Shown here: in pieces, positions 12,018 through 23,596 of the stretch
Layout: each line of letters starts with the position of its first letter
Position numbering within the stretch: the stretch's first letter is position 1
Source: Mytilisepta virgata
Lineage: Eukaryota > Mollusca > Bivalvia > Mytilida > Mytilidae
DNA: 64,000 bases
Direction of reading: 5' to 3'
Assembly (NCBI GenBank): GCA_028015205.1
Contig: JAPWFG010000020.1
Location: 3,100,001-3,164,000, forward strand
Made by a program: the position numbers and the translations under genes
Notes under the pieces: model-generated
Database searches by the model: none
The model's input: the letters and a program-made list of their open reading frames with translations, nothing else
What the model was told of the DNA's origin: nothing

Positions 12018-13846
12018 AATAAGGCATCGGGGCCAGACATTATCAGTCATAGAATGCTTAAAATATGCCCGGAGGGTGTGGCTGAGCCACTTAAAATTAT
12101 TTTTAACAAATCCTTATCCCAGTGTAAATTTCCGTCCTCTTGGAAAATTGCTCATGTTATTTCAATATTTAAAAAGGGTGATAAATCTATGCCTTCAAAC
12201 TACCGTCCCATATCGTTAATAAGTTGTGTCGGTAAAATAATGGAAAGAATTGTATATAAATACGTATATAACCATTTCCAAACCCACAAACTCATATATC
12301 AATATCAGTCTGGATTCTTACCCAAAAACTCAACGGTACACCAACTGCTAAAAATTTATGACACTATTCTGAATTCTCTTGAAAGAAAAGAGTTTAGCTG
12401 CTTCGTGTTCTGTGACTTTTCTAAAGCCTTTGATAAAGTTTGGCACAAGGGGCTACTATCTAAACTTAAATCTTATGGAATAAATGGAAATCTACATAAA
12501 TGGTTTGAAAGTTATTTAAAAATGAGAAAACAAAAGGTTGTTATTAATGATTCGTCTTCCTCTTTCTTGCCGGTCTTAGCAGGTGTCCCCCAAGGGTCTG
12601 TATTGGGTCCCCTTTTGTTCATTATTTATATCAACGATATTGCTGAGAACCTCATCTCCCTTACACGCCTATTTGCAGATGACACCTCATTCAGCTGCTC
12701 GGGTAATGACGGAGCACAAATACAGTCTATGATAAATCATGACCTGAATGCACTGAGTGAATGGTCAAAGCAATGGCTTATGTCTTTCAACCCTGATAAA
12801 ACTAAAATTATGCTTTTTTCAAATACCGAAGTACCGGAAATGAGGTTTATTTTTGATAGAAATAATATACCAATTACTAAGCAGCATAAACATCTCGGTG
12901 TTACTTTTAGTGATGATGCAAAATGGAATACTCACGTTGAGAATATAATATCAAGTGTATCAAAACATTTAATGTTTTACGGAAATTAAAATATAGATTA
13001 AGTAGATCGAATTTAGAAAAACTGTATCTTGTTTATATTCGACCCATATTTGAATATGCATGTGAAGTATGGGATAATTGTGGGATTGTTAATGCAAACC
13101 GATTAGAACAATTACAATTAGAGGCTGCCAGAATAGTCACAGGACTACCAATTTTCACTAATGTAAATAAAATTTACCAAGAAATTGGCTGGGAATCTCT
13201 CCAGGAACGTCGGAAAAGGCGTAAATTACAACTGTTTTACAATATTCAAAACAACAACGCTCCTCCGTATCTTTGTAATTTAATACCACCTTGCATACAA
13301 AGTACAACTACATATCCGCTGAGGAACGGTGAAGATATAATTATCCCATTTTGCAGACTCTCCATAACTAATAACTCGTATATCCCTTCAACTATAAGAC
13401 TGTGGAATAATTTAGATATATCTGCTCGTAGATCCGATTCATTGCCAAGATTTAAGAACGAACTCAATAAATTAAATACTGAAATTACAACTATTCCAAA
13501 ATATTTCTCATTTGGTCCTCGAAAACTTAATATCTTACTGGCTCAATTTAGATGCTCAGCCACTTTCCTGAATTATGACCTTTACAAAGTTAATATCGTT
13601 TCGGACCTTTCCTGTAGATGTGGAGCTAAAAGAGAAGACTCCCTGCATTTCTTCTTCGAATGTCCATTGTATAATGACTTACGCAACTCTTTATTTGATG
13701 GATTGGTCTGGTTACCCGATTGCCTAAAGCTTGATTTAAAATTATTGACAGCCGGAAATAGTTTACTAACAAATGAACAAAACGAGAATATATTTAAAAA
13801 GACTTTTGACTATATAAAAAAATCAAACAGATTCCTGATAACTTAA
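12018..13846 (+). pseudogene. 5'-truncated LINE: reverse transcriptase and C-terminal domain, one frame break
   Basis: LINE reverse transcriptase in blocks: NKASGPD (12018), NYRPISLISCVGKIMERI, FCDFSKAFDKVWH, AGVPQGSVLGPLLF and LFADDT (about 12670, catalytic FADD). The first frame ends at 12989. Similarity continues without gap from about 12977 in the next frame (LSRSNLEKLYLVYIRPIFEY) and stays open to the stop at 13844-13846, so the two halves are separated by a single-base loss near 12975 and nothing else. The tail carries a Cys/His cluster, CRCGAKREDSLHFFFECP, typical of the C-terminus of jockey/CR1-type elements. The endonuclease ORF is missing: the copy begins inside the polymerase, the usual result of incomplete target-primed reverse transcription. 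Clade (jockey versus CR1-like) is inferred only from the block sequences. Confidence 0.9.
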
Positions 13847-14125
13847 AAATGAACAAACCCCAAGAAAATCCACACACACACACTTGCATTACCATTATGT
13901 CTCAATACTTCCTTTCTATCAATTTATCTCTTACTTCTCTTATGTATCTCTATATTTTGATTCATTTTCCTCTAGTATGTATAAAGGCTTAAATTAATAT
14001 TTATTATGGTTTGTACATGCTCTAAAATTGTAATGATATAAATCGTATATAGGGAGAAGACGATCTAAGTTTGTTTAACTTGTGTCTGATCCCTTTTACT
14101 TTATTTGAGTAAATAAAATATGTTT
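13847..14125 (+). mobile_element. LINE 3' untranslated tail
   Basis: Non-coding sequence following the LINE stop, with a short CA repeat near 13872. It ends near AGTAAATAAAATATG at about 14109, which holds a polyadenylation-like AATAAA. The exact 3' edge is not fixed because no clean poly-A or target duplication was identified. Confidence 0.45.
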
Positions 14126-14150
14126 AAACTAAACCTATACTACAAGCACC

Positions 14151-16469
14151 CGTCTGTTTTGTTTACCTTTGAATTTTGCGCACTAACCACTGGAATCTAC
14201 ATATTAAATAGTTCCTAATGCTTCACTAAAGAGTTATTCGATCTTAAAATCTACTTATTAAGCAAGCATATAAGATTTAAAAGAAACTAAACTTAAGTAA
14301 AAAATATTTTTATCATCCCTTTATTTCCAAAAGAAAGTTTGGATAATAGTAGGTGCGACTTTAGGTATAATATACATGTGTCCGTTTATCCATCAGAACC
14401 CCTCGTTTTTTTTTATAGATTTTTCTATATATAACATTGTTCTCTGCTACAGTTTATGTAGATAGTCGCATTGAACACTTGATCGAACTGATTGTTCAGT
14501 TTGAGTAAGTTTTTTTCAGTAGAACTCCAATGTTACATTTTTTAACATGTAAATATGTACTGCTGTTTCCTGACGTCACTGATGGGCTGAAAGTTTGAAA
14601 AGATGAATTGGGTAATTTTAGAACGGCACGCCCGCTTCAAACTAATAATTATAGCATAACTAATCTTGAAATGCGAATACCTAACAATCAACAACGAGTT
14701 ACCGAATAACATATTAATTCACGAATGCGCGTACTGTTTTTCGGTCACGAGTTGTAGATCTTTGGTATTCGAATTTCAAGATAAGTATTTTGTTTATTAC
14801 ATTGAAATATTCCATGTATTCAGAAATTTTAACAATAAAATTCAAGGGGTTATGTTTTTATAGCAACGTCGTTGGCGACGGCTATTGTTACGATATTTCC
14901 TAGAGTGAAATCACTGGGTGAATTATCGATTTTGATTTCACTCGGAAATGCCGGTATTTCACCACACTCAGTGTAATAAAATTTTAATTGAATAGCATTT
15001 CCAAAGCACGGTTTCATATTATATTTTCCTGTTGTCCGATATTCAATTCCTCCGAACCACCCGTTTTCAATATGGCGACCATGCTTGGTCACAGACAGGT
15101 AAAACGTGGATTTTCTCTTGGCCAGTCAAATTTGCTTGTTACATTCTCATTGCATTAGAATAAGCAAATGACATCGTTTTTCTCTTAAATTCCACTGTCA
15201 CAAATATTCAGTAACAAGGTATTTTTAGTTACAGGGACAAAATACTTGTACATATAGTTAGGGCAGTTGTATATACACATGTATTTATATTTTGCCCTGT
15301 GAAATGTGATCAAACATACAAATATGTAATGCCATAAGATATAAATCACCGAGCTTTAGAAACATGAGAAAAGGCGAGCTTTAGTGTAAACATGTAAACA
15401 AGTACCAGTAGACTTTATTAGGTCATTGACCTAATACGACTAAAGTTTATTCTACCCCTTTTATTAGACCGGAAATTACAGGATAAAAGGACACATGTAC
15501 CGAAAGTCGCACCTACTATTATCTGAAATTTCTTTGGGAAATAAGGGATGATAAAAATAGTTTTTGTCGAGCTTGCGACTTTAGTCGCAGAAAGCTCGAC
15601 ATAGGGATAGTGATCCGGCGGCGGCGTTAACTAACTTCTTAAAAGCTTTATATTTTAGAAGGTGGAAGACCTGGATGCTTTATACTTTGTATATAGATGC
15701 CTTATGTTACGAACTTTCCGTCTGTCATATGTACATTGTCCTTGACCTCATTTTCATGGTTCAGTGACCACTTGAAAAAAAAGTTAAGATTTTTTGTAAT
15801 GTTAATTTTTCTCTTATTATGAGTAATAGGATAACTATATATGGTATGTGCGTACCTTACAAGGTCCTCATCCCCGCCAGACAGTTTTTAATTGACCTCG
15901 ACCCAATTTCAAGGATCAGTGAACAAGGTTAAGTTTTGGTGGTCAAGTCAATATCTCAGATACTATAAGCAATAGGTCTAGTATATTTGGTGTATGGAAG
16001 GATTGTAAGGTGTACATGTCCAACTGGCAGGTGTCATCTGACATTGACCTCATTTTCATTGTTCAGTGGTTATAGATAAGTTTTTGTGTTTTGGCCTGTT
16101 TTTCGAATACTGTATGTAATAGGTCTACTATATTTGGTGTATGGAAGGATTGTAAGGTCTGCATGTCCAACTGACGTGTCATCTGACCTTGACCTCATTT
16201 TCATGGTTCAGTGGTTATAGCTAAGTTTTTTTTGTTTTGCTCTGTTTTTCGAATACTGATAGCATTTTCTTTCACTAGAAATACATGAGAGGCGAGACAT
16301 TTTTGACTGTCAACTCTTGTACTTAGGTTTAGCTTGTTTTTAAATCTTATATGCTTGCTTAATAAGTAGATTTTAAGAATGAATTACTCTTTAGTGAAAT
16401 ATTAGTAACTATTTCATATGTAGATTCCAGTGGTTGGTGTGGAAAATTAAAAGGTAAACAAAACAGACG
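14151..16469. mobile_element. Foldback element with about 240-bp inverted arms
   Basis: The left arm (14151 to about 14391) reappears inverted on the right in two pieces, 15481-15566 and 16318-16469. The outer ends read CGTCTGTTTTGTTTACCTTT on the left and its complement on the right. The break in the right arm is exactly filled by another element (15567-16317), so the foldback was there first. The centre (14392-15480) holds a minus-strand open frame at 14850-15092 without recognisable domains. No transposase was found, so this looks non-autonomous. I could not identify a target-site duplication. Confidence 0.8.
15567..16317 (+). mobile_element. Hairpin-ended tandem-core element, family A, nested in the foldback arm
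   Basis: It starts TTTTTGTCGAGCTTGCGAC with a GC-rich head, then two to three copies of a unit of about 155-175 bp (marked by TTGACCTCATTTTCATGGTT), then GGCGAGACAT and a small palindrome TTGACTGTCAA a few bases before the end. Comparison with the intact opposite arm of the host foldback shows an insertion in a T run, without an obvious duplication beyond a T. Heads and tails match the copies at 28671 and 56795, but the core unit is different. A 3' hairpin and T-rich insertion fit non-autonomous Helentron (pearl/HINE-like) elements; this class is an inference. Confidence 0.7.
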
Positions 16470-17765
16470 AAAATTTCATCTTGAACTGAAAGTAAAAGAC
16501 ACTTTTGAAATGTTTTTCTTTACTTTGCCAAAATGATTAATTATTTGGCTTCATAATGCTAATTTCACATAAGAATCTTCACTTTAAGCATTCTTTTTAT
16601 AAATTAATTTTAGGACTTTTCTGAAATTTTGAAACATAACTAAAAATAGCTTACTATCAATATTCGTATGGTTCATGATTTTGCATAAGCATAGTTGCTT
16701 TATCGCTGTCATGTAGAATAATAAATATTTCCCAGTTAACCGAATTCGTTTATTTTTAGAATCATATACTTTTTTAATAAGGATATTTAAATCTTATAGG
16801 ATTTTGTATTTTCCATGTATTTATTTTTAATACAATACAGATATGACAGTTTTCTATTTTCAATTAAATCAATCGTTTATAAATAGAAGTAGATAGTGTT
16901 TTTCAAGTCTACTATTAATTCCTAACTCTGAGTTGGTTTGTACACATTTATATATTTGTACGAAAAACATTCTGTTTTAAAATTTTCATTTTTACTTCAG
17001 CCAATTTGTTAGCTTATAATAGTATTGTTTAATATCATGTATTTTTGTGTTTATTCTTTCCGGATGCAAACAAACCAATACAAGTAGATTAGCTCTGGTT
17101 GATGGATAATTTTAGGGAAAAAAATATAAAACCGAAACTGTACATCAGTTAGTTAGAATTAAGTGCTTTTCATCAAAACTTTCAAGCAATAACAATATTT
17201 ATGATGGCTATGTAAGTGCCACCTATTCCTAGGTTTAAAATGTATCTAAACATTTTCCTGTTGTACTATCAGTTTGGTCGTGTTATTGAAACCCTTTTAC
17301 ATAAAATCTTTCAATTCGCAAGAAAGAAGCAGGATTAATAGAAGATGCTCTCCCTCTCGATGTATTAAGTCTGTCTGTTGAGAGTAAATACGATTGTTGA
17401 TATTCATACTTGCATGTTTTCATGTCTGATGAATCTTTGGGTTAGGACTAATGAATTGACGTTGTTATAGTAATTTTATATTTATGAATGAGGCGACTAC
17501 ATTTGATTCTTGATCTTATCCGACCGATTTGAAAAAAAAATGTGTTCGACGGGTATCGTTTCTTCTTTCAGAAAATTCAAATTTATTTTTCTCAACAGAA
17601 TCGTCCATTTATATCATCATGCTGACATTGGAAAAGTAAATTCTGTCATAACCAGACTTGCTACAAATATACACCAATCTGGACCGATCAGAAATATTTC
17701 TGATCTTCAAGAGGTCAAAAACTGCCACTCTTCATCACACAACTCTGAAAAGTCTTGCATATATG
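16470..17765. other. AT-rich intergenic DNA, no gene seen
   Basis: No supported coding or RNA feature. The frame that opens at 17510 runs into the next repeat element and is not protein-like. Confidence 0.4.
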
Positions 17766-17767
17766 AA

Positions 17768-18955
17768 CTAGAGGCTCAGAGGGCCGAGCCTGTACCGCTT
17801 ACCTGGCAGAAACAAGAATTGCCCATGGTGGCCATGTTTGTCGCATGATCTGGACAAAATGAGAAAATTTTGTAAATAACCCCCCACAGATGCTTCTTGT
17901 CAAGTATCATTTCATTTGGCCAAGCGGTTTCAGAGAAGAAGATTTCTTTATATCAACCCACCAGAAACAAGAATTGCCCATGGCAGCCATGTTTGTTGCC
18001 CGATCGAGACGAAATGAGGAAACTTTCTAAAGAACCTCCCATAGATGGTTCTTGTCACGTTTCGTTCCATTTGACCAAGCGACTTCAGAGGAGAAGATAG
18101 TTTTATATTAGCCAATCAGAAAAAAAAAGAACTGCCCATGGCGTCCATATTTGTAGTCCAATTGGGACAAAATGAGAAAATTTTATAAAGGACCTCCAAT
18201 ATATGCTTCTTGTCAAGTTTCGTTCCATTTGGCCCTGTGATTTCAGAGGAGAAGATTTTTTTTATCTTATCCAATCAGAAACAAGAACTGCCCATGGTGG
18301 CCATATTTGTAGTCCGATCGGGACAAAATGAGGATAGTTTGTACAGAATCTCCAATAGATACTTCCTGTCAGGTTTCATTCCATCTGGCTAAGCAGTTCC
18401 AGATTTTTTTTTTAAACAACCAATGAGAAACAAGAATTGCCCATGACGGCCATGTTTGTTGTCCGATCGGGACGAAATGAGGAATATTTGTAAACAACCT
18501 TCCATATATGCTTCCTGTCAAGTTTAGTTCCATTTGGCCAAGCAATTTCAGAGGAGAAGCTTTTTTTATGTCAGCCAATCAGAAACAAGAACTGGCTATG
18601 GCGGCCATATTTGTAGTCCGATTAGGACAAAAGGAGGAAACTTTATAAAGGACCTCCCATATATGCTTCCTGTCAACTTTTGTTCCATTTGGCCTAGAAG
18701 TTACAGAGGAGAAGACTTTTGGAAAACTCAGCCAATCAGAATCAACAATTGTGCATGGCGACCATGTTTGTTGTCTGATCGGGACGAAAAGAGCAAACTT
18801 TATTAAAGACCTTACACAGATGCTTCCTGCCAAATTTAATTTCATTTGGCCTAGTGGTTTCAGAAGAGAAGATTAAAATGTGAAAAGTTAACGGACGACG
18901 GACGCCAAGTGATGACAAAAGCTCACATGGCCTTTGGCCAGGTGAGCTAAAAAGT
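17768..18955 (+). mobile_element. Tandem-core element, family B, copy 1
   Basis: The head module (ACTAGAGGCTC, then GCCTGTA and CTTACCTGG) is followed by about seven units of roughly 155-160 bp, each with words such as ACAAGAATTGCCCATGG and GTTCCATTTGGCC. The tail reads GACGGACGCCAAGTGATGAC and then the hairpin CTCACATGGCC..GGCCAGGTGAG. Head and tail therefore carry complementary CTCACCTGG/CCAGGTGAG words. Several open frames of 60-112 codons on both strands are by-products of the repeat and are not genes. Confidence 0.75.
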
Positions 18956-21920
18956 AGATGATATATTATTTAAAACACGTTTAAACGAGGCTGGTGAAGA
19001 ACACATCTTTTGCTGTCCAGACAACAGTCGTAACAAAACTCAAAACAAATACCAGTCACCAATATCTAAACAGATCCACAGAAACCGATTATGGGTTTGT
19101 CCCATTTAGTTACAACACACTTTATTTTGGTTGAAAAACCGGTTTATGTATATGTAATACGCATAAATTAATATAATTAGTTCATCTGTTTGCGTTTCAG
19201 GTAATTTACCGCCTTTCATCCGTTTTTTTTTATTTATGTTTGACGGATATACATTCTGTGGTTCATTGTTCTTCGGTCAGAAGACAACTTGTTGAAACAT
19301 TTTTTTGGCAGGCTGGTGTCCAGTTTGGATTGCTTAGCCTTGATCATTTATCGTCGATTTTACTTTACCATTTCTGTTTTTTATTTCAACCTATCTGCAT
19401 CTATATGATTTACATCTTTTATACTGTTGTTTTTTGTTGGTGTTCCTGTCCACTTTAAAGACCAATTGTCATTTGTATACTGGCAAAGGAGTAGTTCTCT
19501 CCATCACGTTTTTCACAAGAAAACAACTGAATTGATGAACAGCATTTTGTGCGAAAAAAATTAAAATTGCTTCTAACATATAATCATTCTATGGTTTCAT
19601 TTTCTTGTGTGTTCCTCGGGTGGAATGGCGAGAATTGGTCGATTGACAGTATTAGAGAATGCTTGGCCGTGGACTTAAGTTGGTAACTTTTTATAAAGAA
19701 TGCCACGCTCCATACACGTTAAAGACCTTCCTGTAGATTTAGAAGTGTAGGTTAATGTTCGCTCGCTACATAAGGCTAAATTATCCGTAATACTCTCAAT
19801 GTGTATTATTTAGTATTCATTGACACTATTGTTCTTGCTATTTCTGGGTACCTAGGTCTTGTTTTCATGCTGAAAATGCATGTAATATTTGTCAGTGGAT
19901 GAAAAAAAAAACAATCAATATTTATTTGTGTTTGCTATTTGTGCACATTTCCGTTTTATAAAATCGCCAGAAATTTGGTTTTGCTGTGTATCCTATATTT
20001 ATTGGTCGTGTATTTTTGTCGTTGACACAGAATTCTCCAACTTGAGTTCACGCTTACTTATACTCTCCATGTACGGTATTTTTTCAATCCTTTGCCAGGT
20101 ATCTCTTCTTTTCATTGATGGAGCAATTCAACAACTCTAAAGGCAACTCCTTTAATTTCAAAGTATATAACATGAAATTGAAAAGGGAGTAGTAAAAATA
20201 TCAATAAGGTCCTGAATTTGTAAATTGTATTAGAATGCATTAAAAGGTATTAAGTTTAAATATTTTGAAGTTTTGGAGATCATTATTCCCAAACAAAATA
20301 GGTTTAAACCTGAAAACCTTAAAAGATTTAAAATCGTAAATTTTCTGCCATCAGTGACTTATAAAGGGTATCGATAAGTTACTTAAATACCCAACCATAC
20401 ATTTTTTTCCTTTTTCCATCCCTCTTACGACGACTGGAGTGTAATCTTAAATATACCATTTAGCTCTTGGTTTGTGATGTTTTAAGTCCCTTTTAGCTAC
20501 AATACGGACTATTTCAGTGGAAGAGCTAGACTGTCTTAAATATAAGATTACTAATATTTGTAAACATTTCATCTGTATAACTATTTACAAATAAATATCT
20601 GGTTTTGAAGAAAAAAAATTCGATTTCAGATATTTTTATCTTCACATTCTGTCATAGGAATTGTCCTTCGTCAAAAAAGTAGTTAAAAAATTGGCCATTC
20701 ATCGTTTTGGTGAAGAAAGCAGACGAAAGGTAGGAATATTTCATAAAGATAATCAAAAAGCAAACAAAAAAAAAAAAAAAAAACGCCAGAGACTAGCGAG
20801 AAAGTATAAAGAAGGGGTAAAAGCTAAATTTAAAAATTTGCGGTTACGAAACTGCTTCTTCCATTTCCGCTACAAGCACAATATGGAACGCATACCAGTC
20901 GACTGGCACATATTTCCGCCCCAAAAACATCTGCGCATTTCAAATATAATTTCTTTCTTTGCAACAAGTTTTCTTAGATATTGGTAATTATTTACCCATC
21001 TAAAAGAGACATGTTTTGTTTTGAAATTGCTGTTAACTAAATTATTTGATTTGATTTTCAGCAGCAGAGAAAGCTACGTAAATTAGAAAGAATTTCAAAT
21101 ATCCCTTTCAATAAATAAAAAGAAAAGATATGTATTAATATTCAGGTCAATATTTGTAATATTCAGTTAAAGGATTTCTTAAGACATTCTTATTTACATG
21201 AATTATTAATTTAAAAGGTGTTAATAGGTCACTTGAATACTTCATTTATAAAAGGCATTATTGGCTGCCTTCCAGATCTTTCATATGAATACAAATACAA
21301 AAAAGCAGGCCAAACGATGTTACTGATATTTTATTTTTGTCTGCGGAAAATGGAATTTCCAGTTTACTATTTATGATTGATAACATTTTAAATACCCGAG
21401 TACTAACATCGAGTTCGAATCAATTGGATAAGAGTTGTTCCCGAAATATGACTGGAATGTTAGTATTTCTTCGTTAATAGTATTATTAATTCAATTTTGA
21501 AATGACTTGCATGTATTTATTTATTTCAAGAACTTTATGATTTCAGATATCTGTAAATTTTTGACTGAAATAATATCTATGTAAGGTTTTTTTTGTATGA
21601 TATTTGTGTATAAAAAAATCAAAATTCAAAATATTGTCAAATATTTGTAAAATAAATATGCTCTTTTTGAAGTCACTTCAAATGACTTTTTACAGTTTTA
21701 TCAACGTTAAAGATTTTTATTTTCATAGCTACGCGAAGAACCTAAGGCTTCACCGACATACGTACCGCAAAAGTTGTGAGTTTTCAAATCGACCATCAGA
21801 ATACCTTCGTAATAAATTGCTAATAAAAAACGTAATACTCATTGTCCGATACACTTCGGTTAACTGCGAGCATTCACGATGTGGTATATTGCCTACGTGC
21901 ATGTAGGTATTTTTTATATT
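18956..21920. other. AT-rich intergenic DNA, no gene seen
   Basis: Open frames at 19240, 19889, 20661 and 21604 were inspected. They are hydrophobic or lysine-runs derived from AT-rich and poly-A DNA and show no domain. The one at 20661 contains a run of lysines from a poly-A tract at about 20767-20782. Confidence 0.4.
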
Positions 21921-21921
21921 T

Positions 21922-22721
21922 ATCGTATTTCCCCATGCCTATCGACCTGCTGAGGCCTTCACAATTTCCCGTATTTCGGCACTGTGACGTCGTAAAGAGT
22001 TGACCCGACCCTAATATGAGCTGACCCGAATATATCAGCGACGTCATAATGTTTGACCCAACGTTGACCCGAATATATCAGGAAAACATCCGGTTATAGA
22101 CAGATGGCCATTGAAAAGTAAGAAATTCCATTAAGATTGCTAGTTAACAATACGATAAATTTATCATCAAGTTTTCTTCAAACAAATATTGTAAAATATA
22201 AGCCGCTCGACAAGCTCGTTCGCTACGCTCACTCGCCGAAAAAGCTTCACATTGTGTCTCGCGGCTGATATGTACATATTATCAGGTTTTCTGCAAACGT
22301 ATATCGTAAAATATCAGCCGCGAGACACAATGTGAAGCTTTTTCGGCGAGTGAGCGTAGCGAACGTGCTAAAAATCTTTATATTGTGTCGAGCGGCTTAT
22401 ATTTTACAATATTTGTTTGAAGAAAACTTGATGATAAATTTATCGTATTGTTAACTAGCAATCTTAATGGAATTTCTTACTTTTCAATGGCCATCTGCCC
22501 ATAACCGGATGTTTCCTGATATATTCGGGTCAACGTTGGGTCAAACATTATGACGTCGCTGATATATTCGGGTCAGCTCATATTAAGATCGGGTCAACTC
22601 TTTACGACGTCACAGTGCCGAAATACGGGAAATTGTGAAGGCCTCAGCAGGTCGATATAGGCATGGGGAAATACGATAATTTACGATATACGTTTGCAGA
22701 AAACCTGATAATATGTACATA
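21922..22721. repeat. Mosaic palindrome: long inverted arms with an overlapping second inversion
   Basis: The left arm 21922-22271 and the right arm 22311-22677 are near-perfect complements over about 350 bp, separated by a loop of about 39 bp. The loop with its edges (22271-22312) is itself found inverted immediately outside the right arm (22679-22721), giving the order arm, loop, inverted arm, inverted loop. The right arm has an extra segment of about 17 bp. Arms contain repeated words TGACCCGAATATATCAG and GACGTCA. No ORF; no transposase. Confidence 0.9.
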
Positions 22722-23596
22722 TCTGAGTTATGAATTGGATCTCTATGGAATGATTTTGAATGGTAATCGTGTGTATGTTTATTTTTACATATTAGTCTGA
22801 ATTAGAGGGGAAGGTTCTTCCAACGACAGAATTTTTTACCCCGTCGCCTGAGTCATGCGCCTGTCCAAAGTTATAAAATTGTTGGAAATTGTTATATATC
22901 GTCTTACTATATCCATTTTAGTTTTCTGCGTGTATATGATAGTTTACTTCTCGCTATTTTGGTGGTTATTTTTACTTACATCATTGAAGCAACCCAGGGA
23001 TCGCCGTATGGAAGCTTTGGAAATAGGGGTAAAATTAATAAAAGTTAGGGCGCATGTGCTATCACTTTTATTTCTTTATTTATTTAGGACAACTACACTA
23101 AAATATTACCACATAAATAAAAAAAAAGGTAAACAAATTACATATGTTGTATCAATTCAAGTGCTGGAGTCAGTTTGCTAAAGCAAACAGCTGAAGCTTC
23201 TTTGAAAAACGACAACTACCATGTATGGTATCAAATAACTGTTATATATTACAATTCAAATAACTTGCCTTCATTTTTTATATACTTTAATTAACACACG
23301 TATTGTTTATAAACAAATCGATGTGGTGCTATTAGGAACTCCATTGAAAATTTACTTGTTTTAGAAGTCCGCATTATTATTGTGACCTATGGACAAACAT
23401 GTTGATATGTATTTATAAGTATTATTTACAGAACAAGTGTTAATCTATATCTGATTTACAGATAAGGGGCGTGGCAATTTAGTTATTGGTTTGGTAATAA
23501 AACTAAGATTACATTACTTGTTAATGATTTTATATTACGTTTTCGCTTGTTTTCAAAGCTATTAAATTGAATACAAGTATAATATTTAATTGTTTG
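22722..23596. other. Intergenic DNA, no gene seen
   Basis: The open frame 22855-23181 is hydrophobic at its start and low-complexity later, without recognised motif or splice context. I do not support it as a gene. Confidence 0.35.

Noticed and set aside
17510..18845. Series of 60-112 codon ORFs on both strands
   Set aside because: Generated by the roughly 157-bp units of a family B element; the same peptides recur in every unit.
20661..20987. 108-codon basic ORF resembling a nucleolar protein
   Set aside because: The lysine run comes from a poly-A tract, and the flanks show no domain or splice evidence.
21404..21430. GTTCGAATC, resembling a tRNA B box
   Set aside because: No A box at the right distance and no cloverleaf could be drawn.
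22679..22721. Simple transposon terminal repeat at the right of the big palindrome
   Set aside because: Its partner is the central loop, not the left edge, so an ordinary two-ended inverted-repeat element does not explain it.
22855..23181. Hydrophobic ORF that could suggest a membrane protein
   Set aside because: Hydrophobicity is expected from T-rich DNA; no family resemblance.
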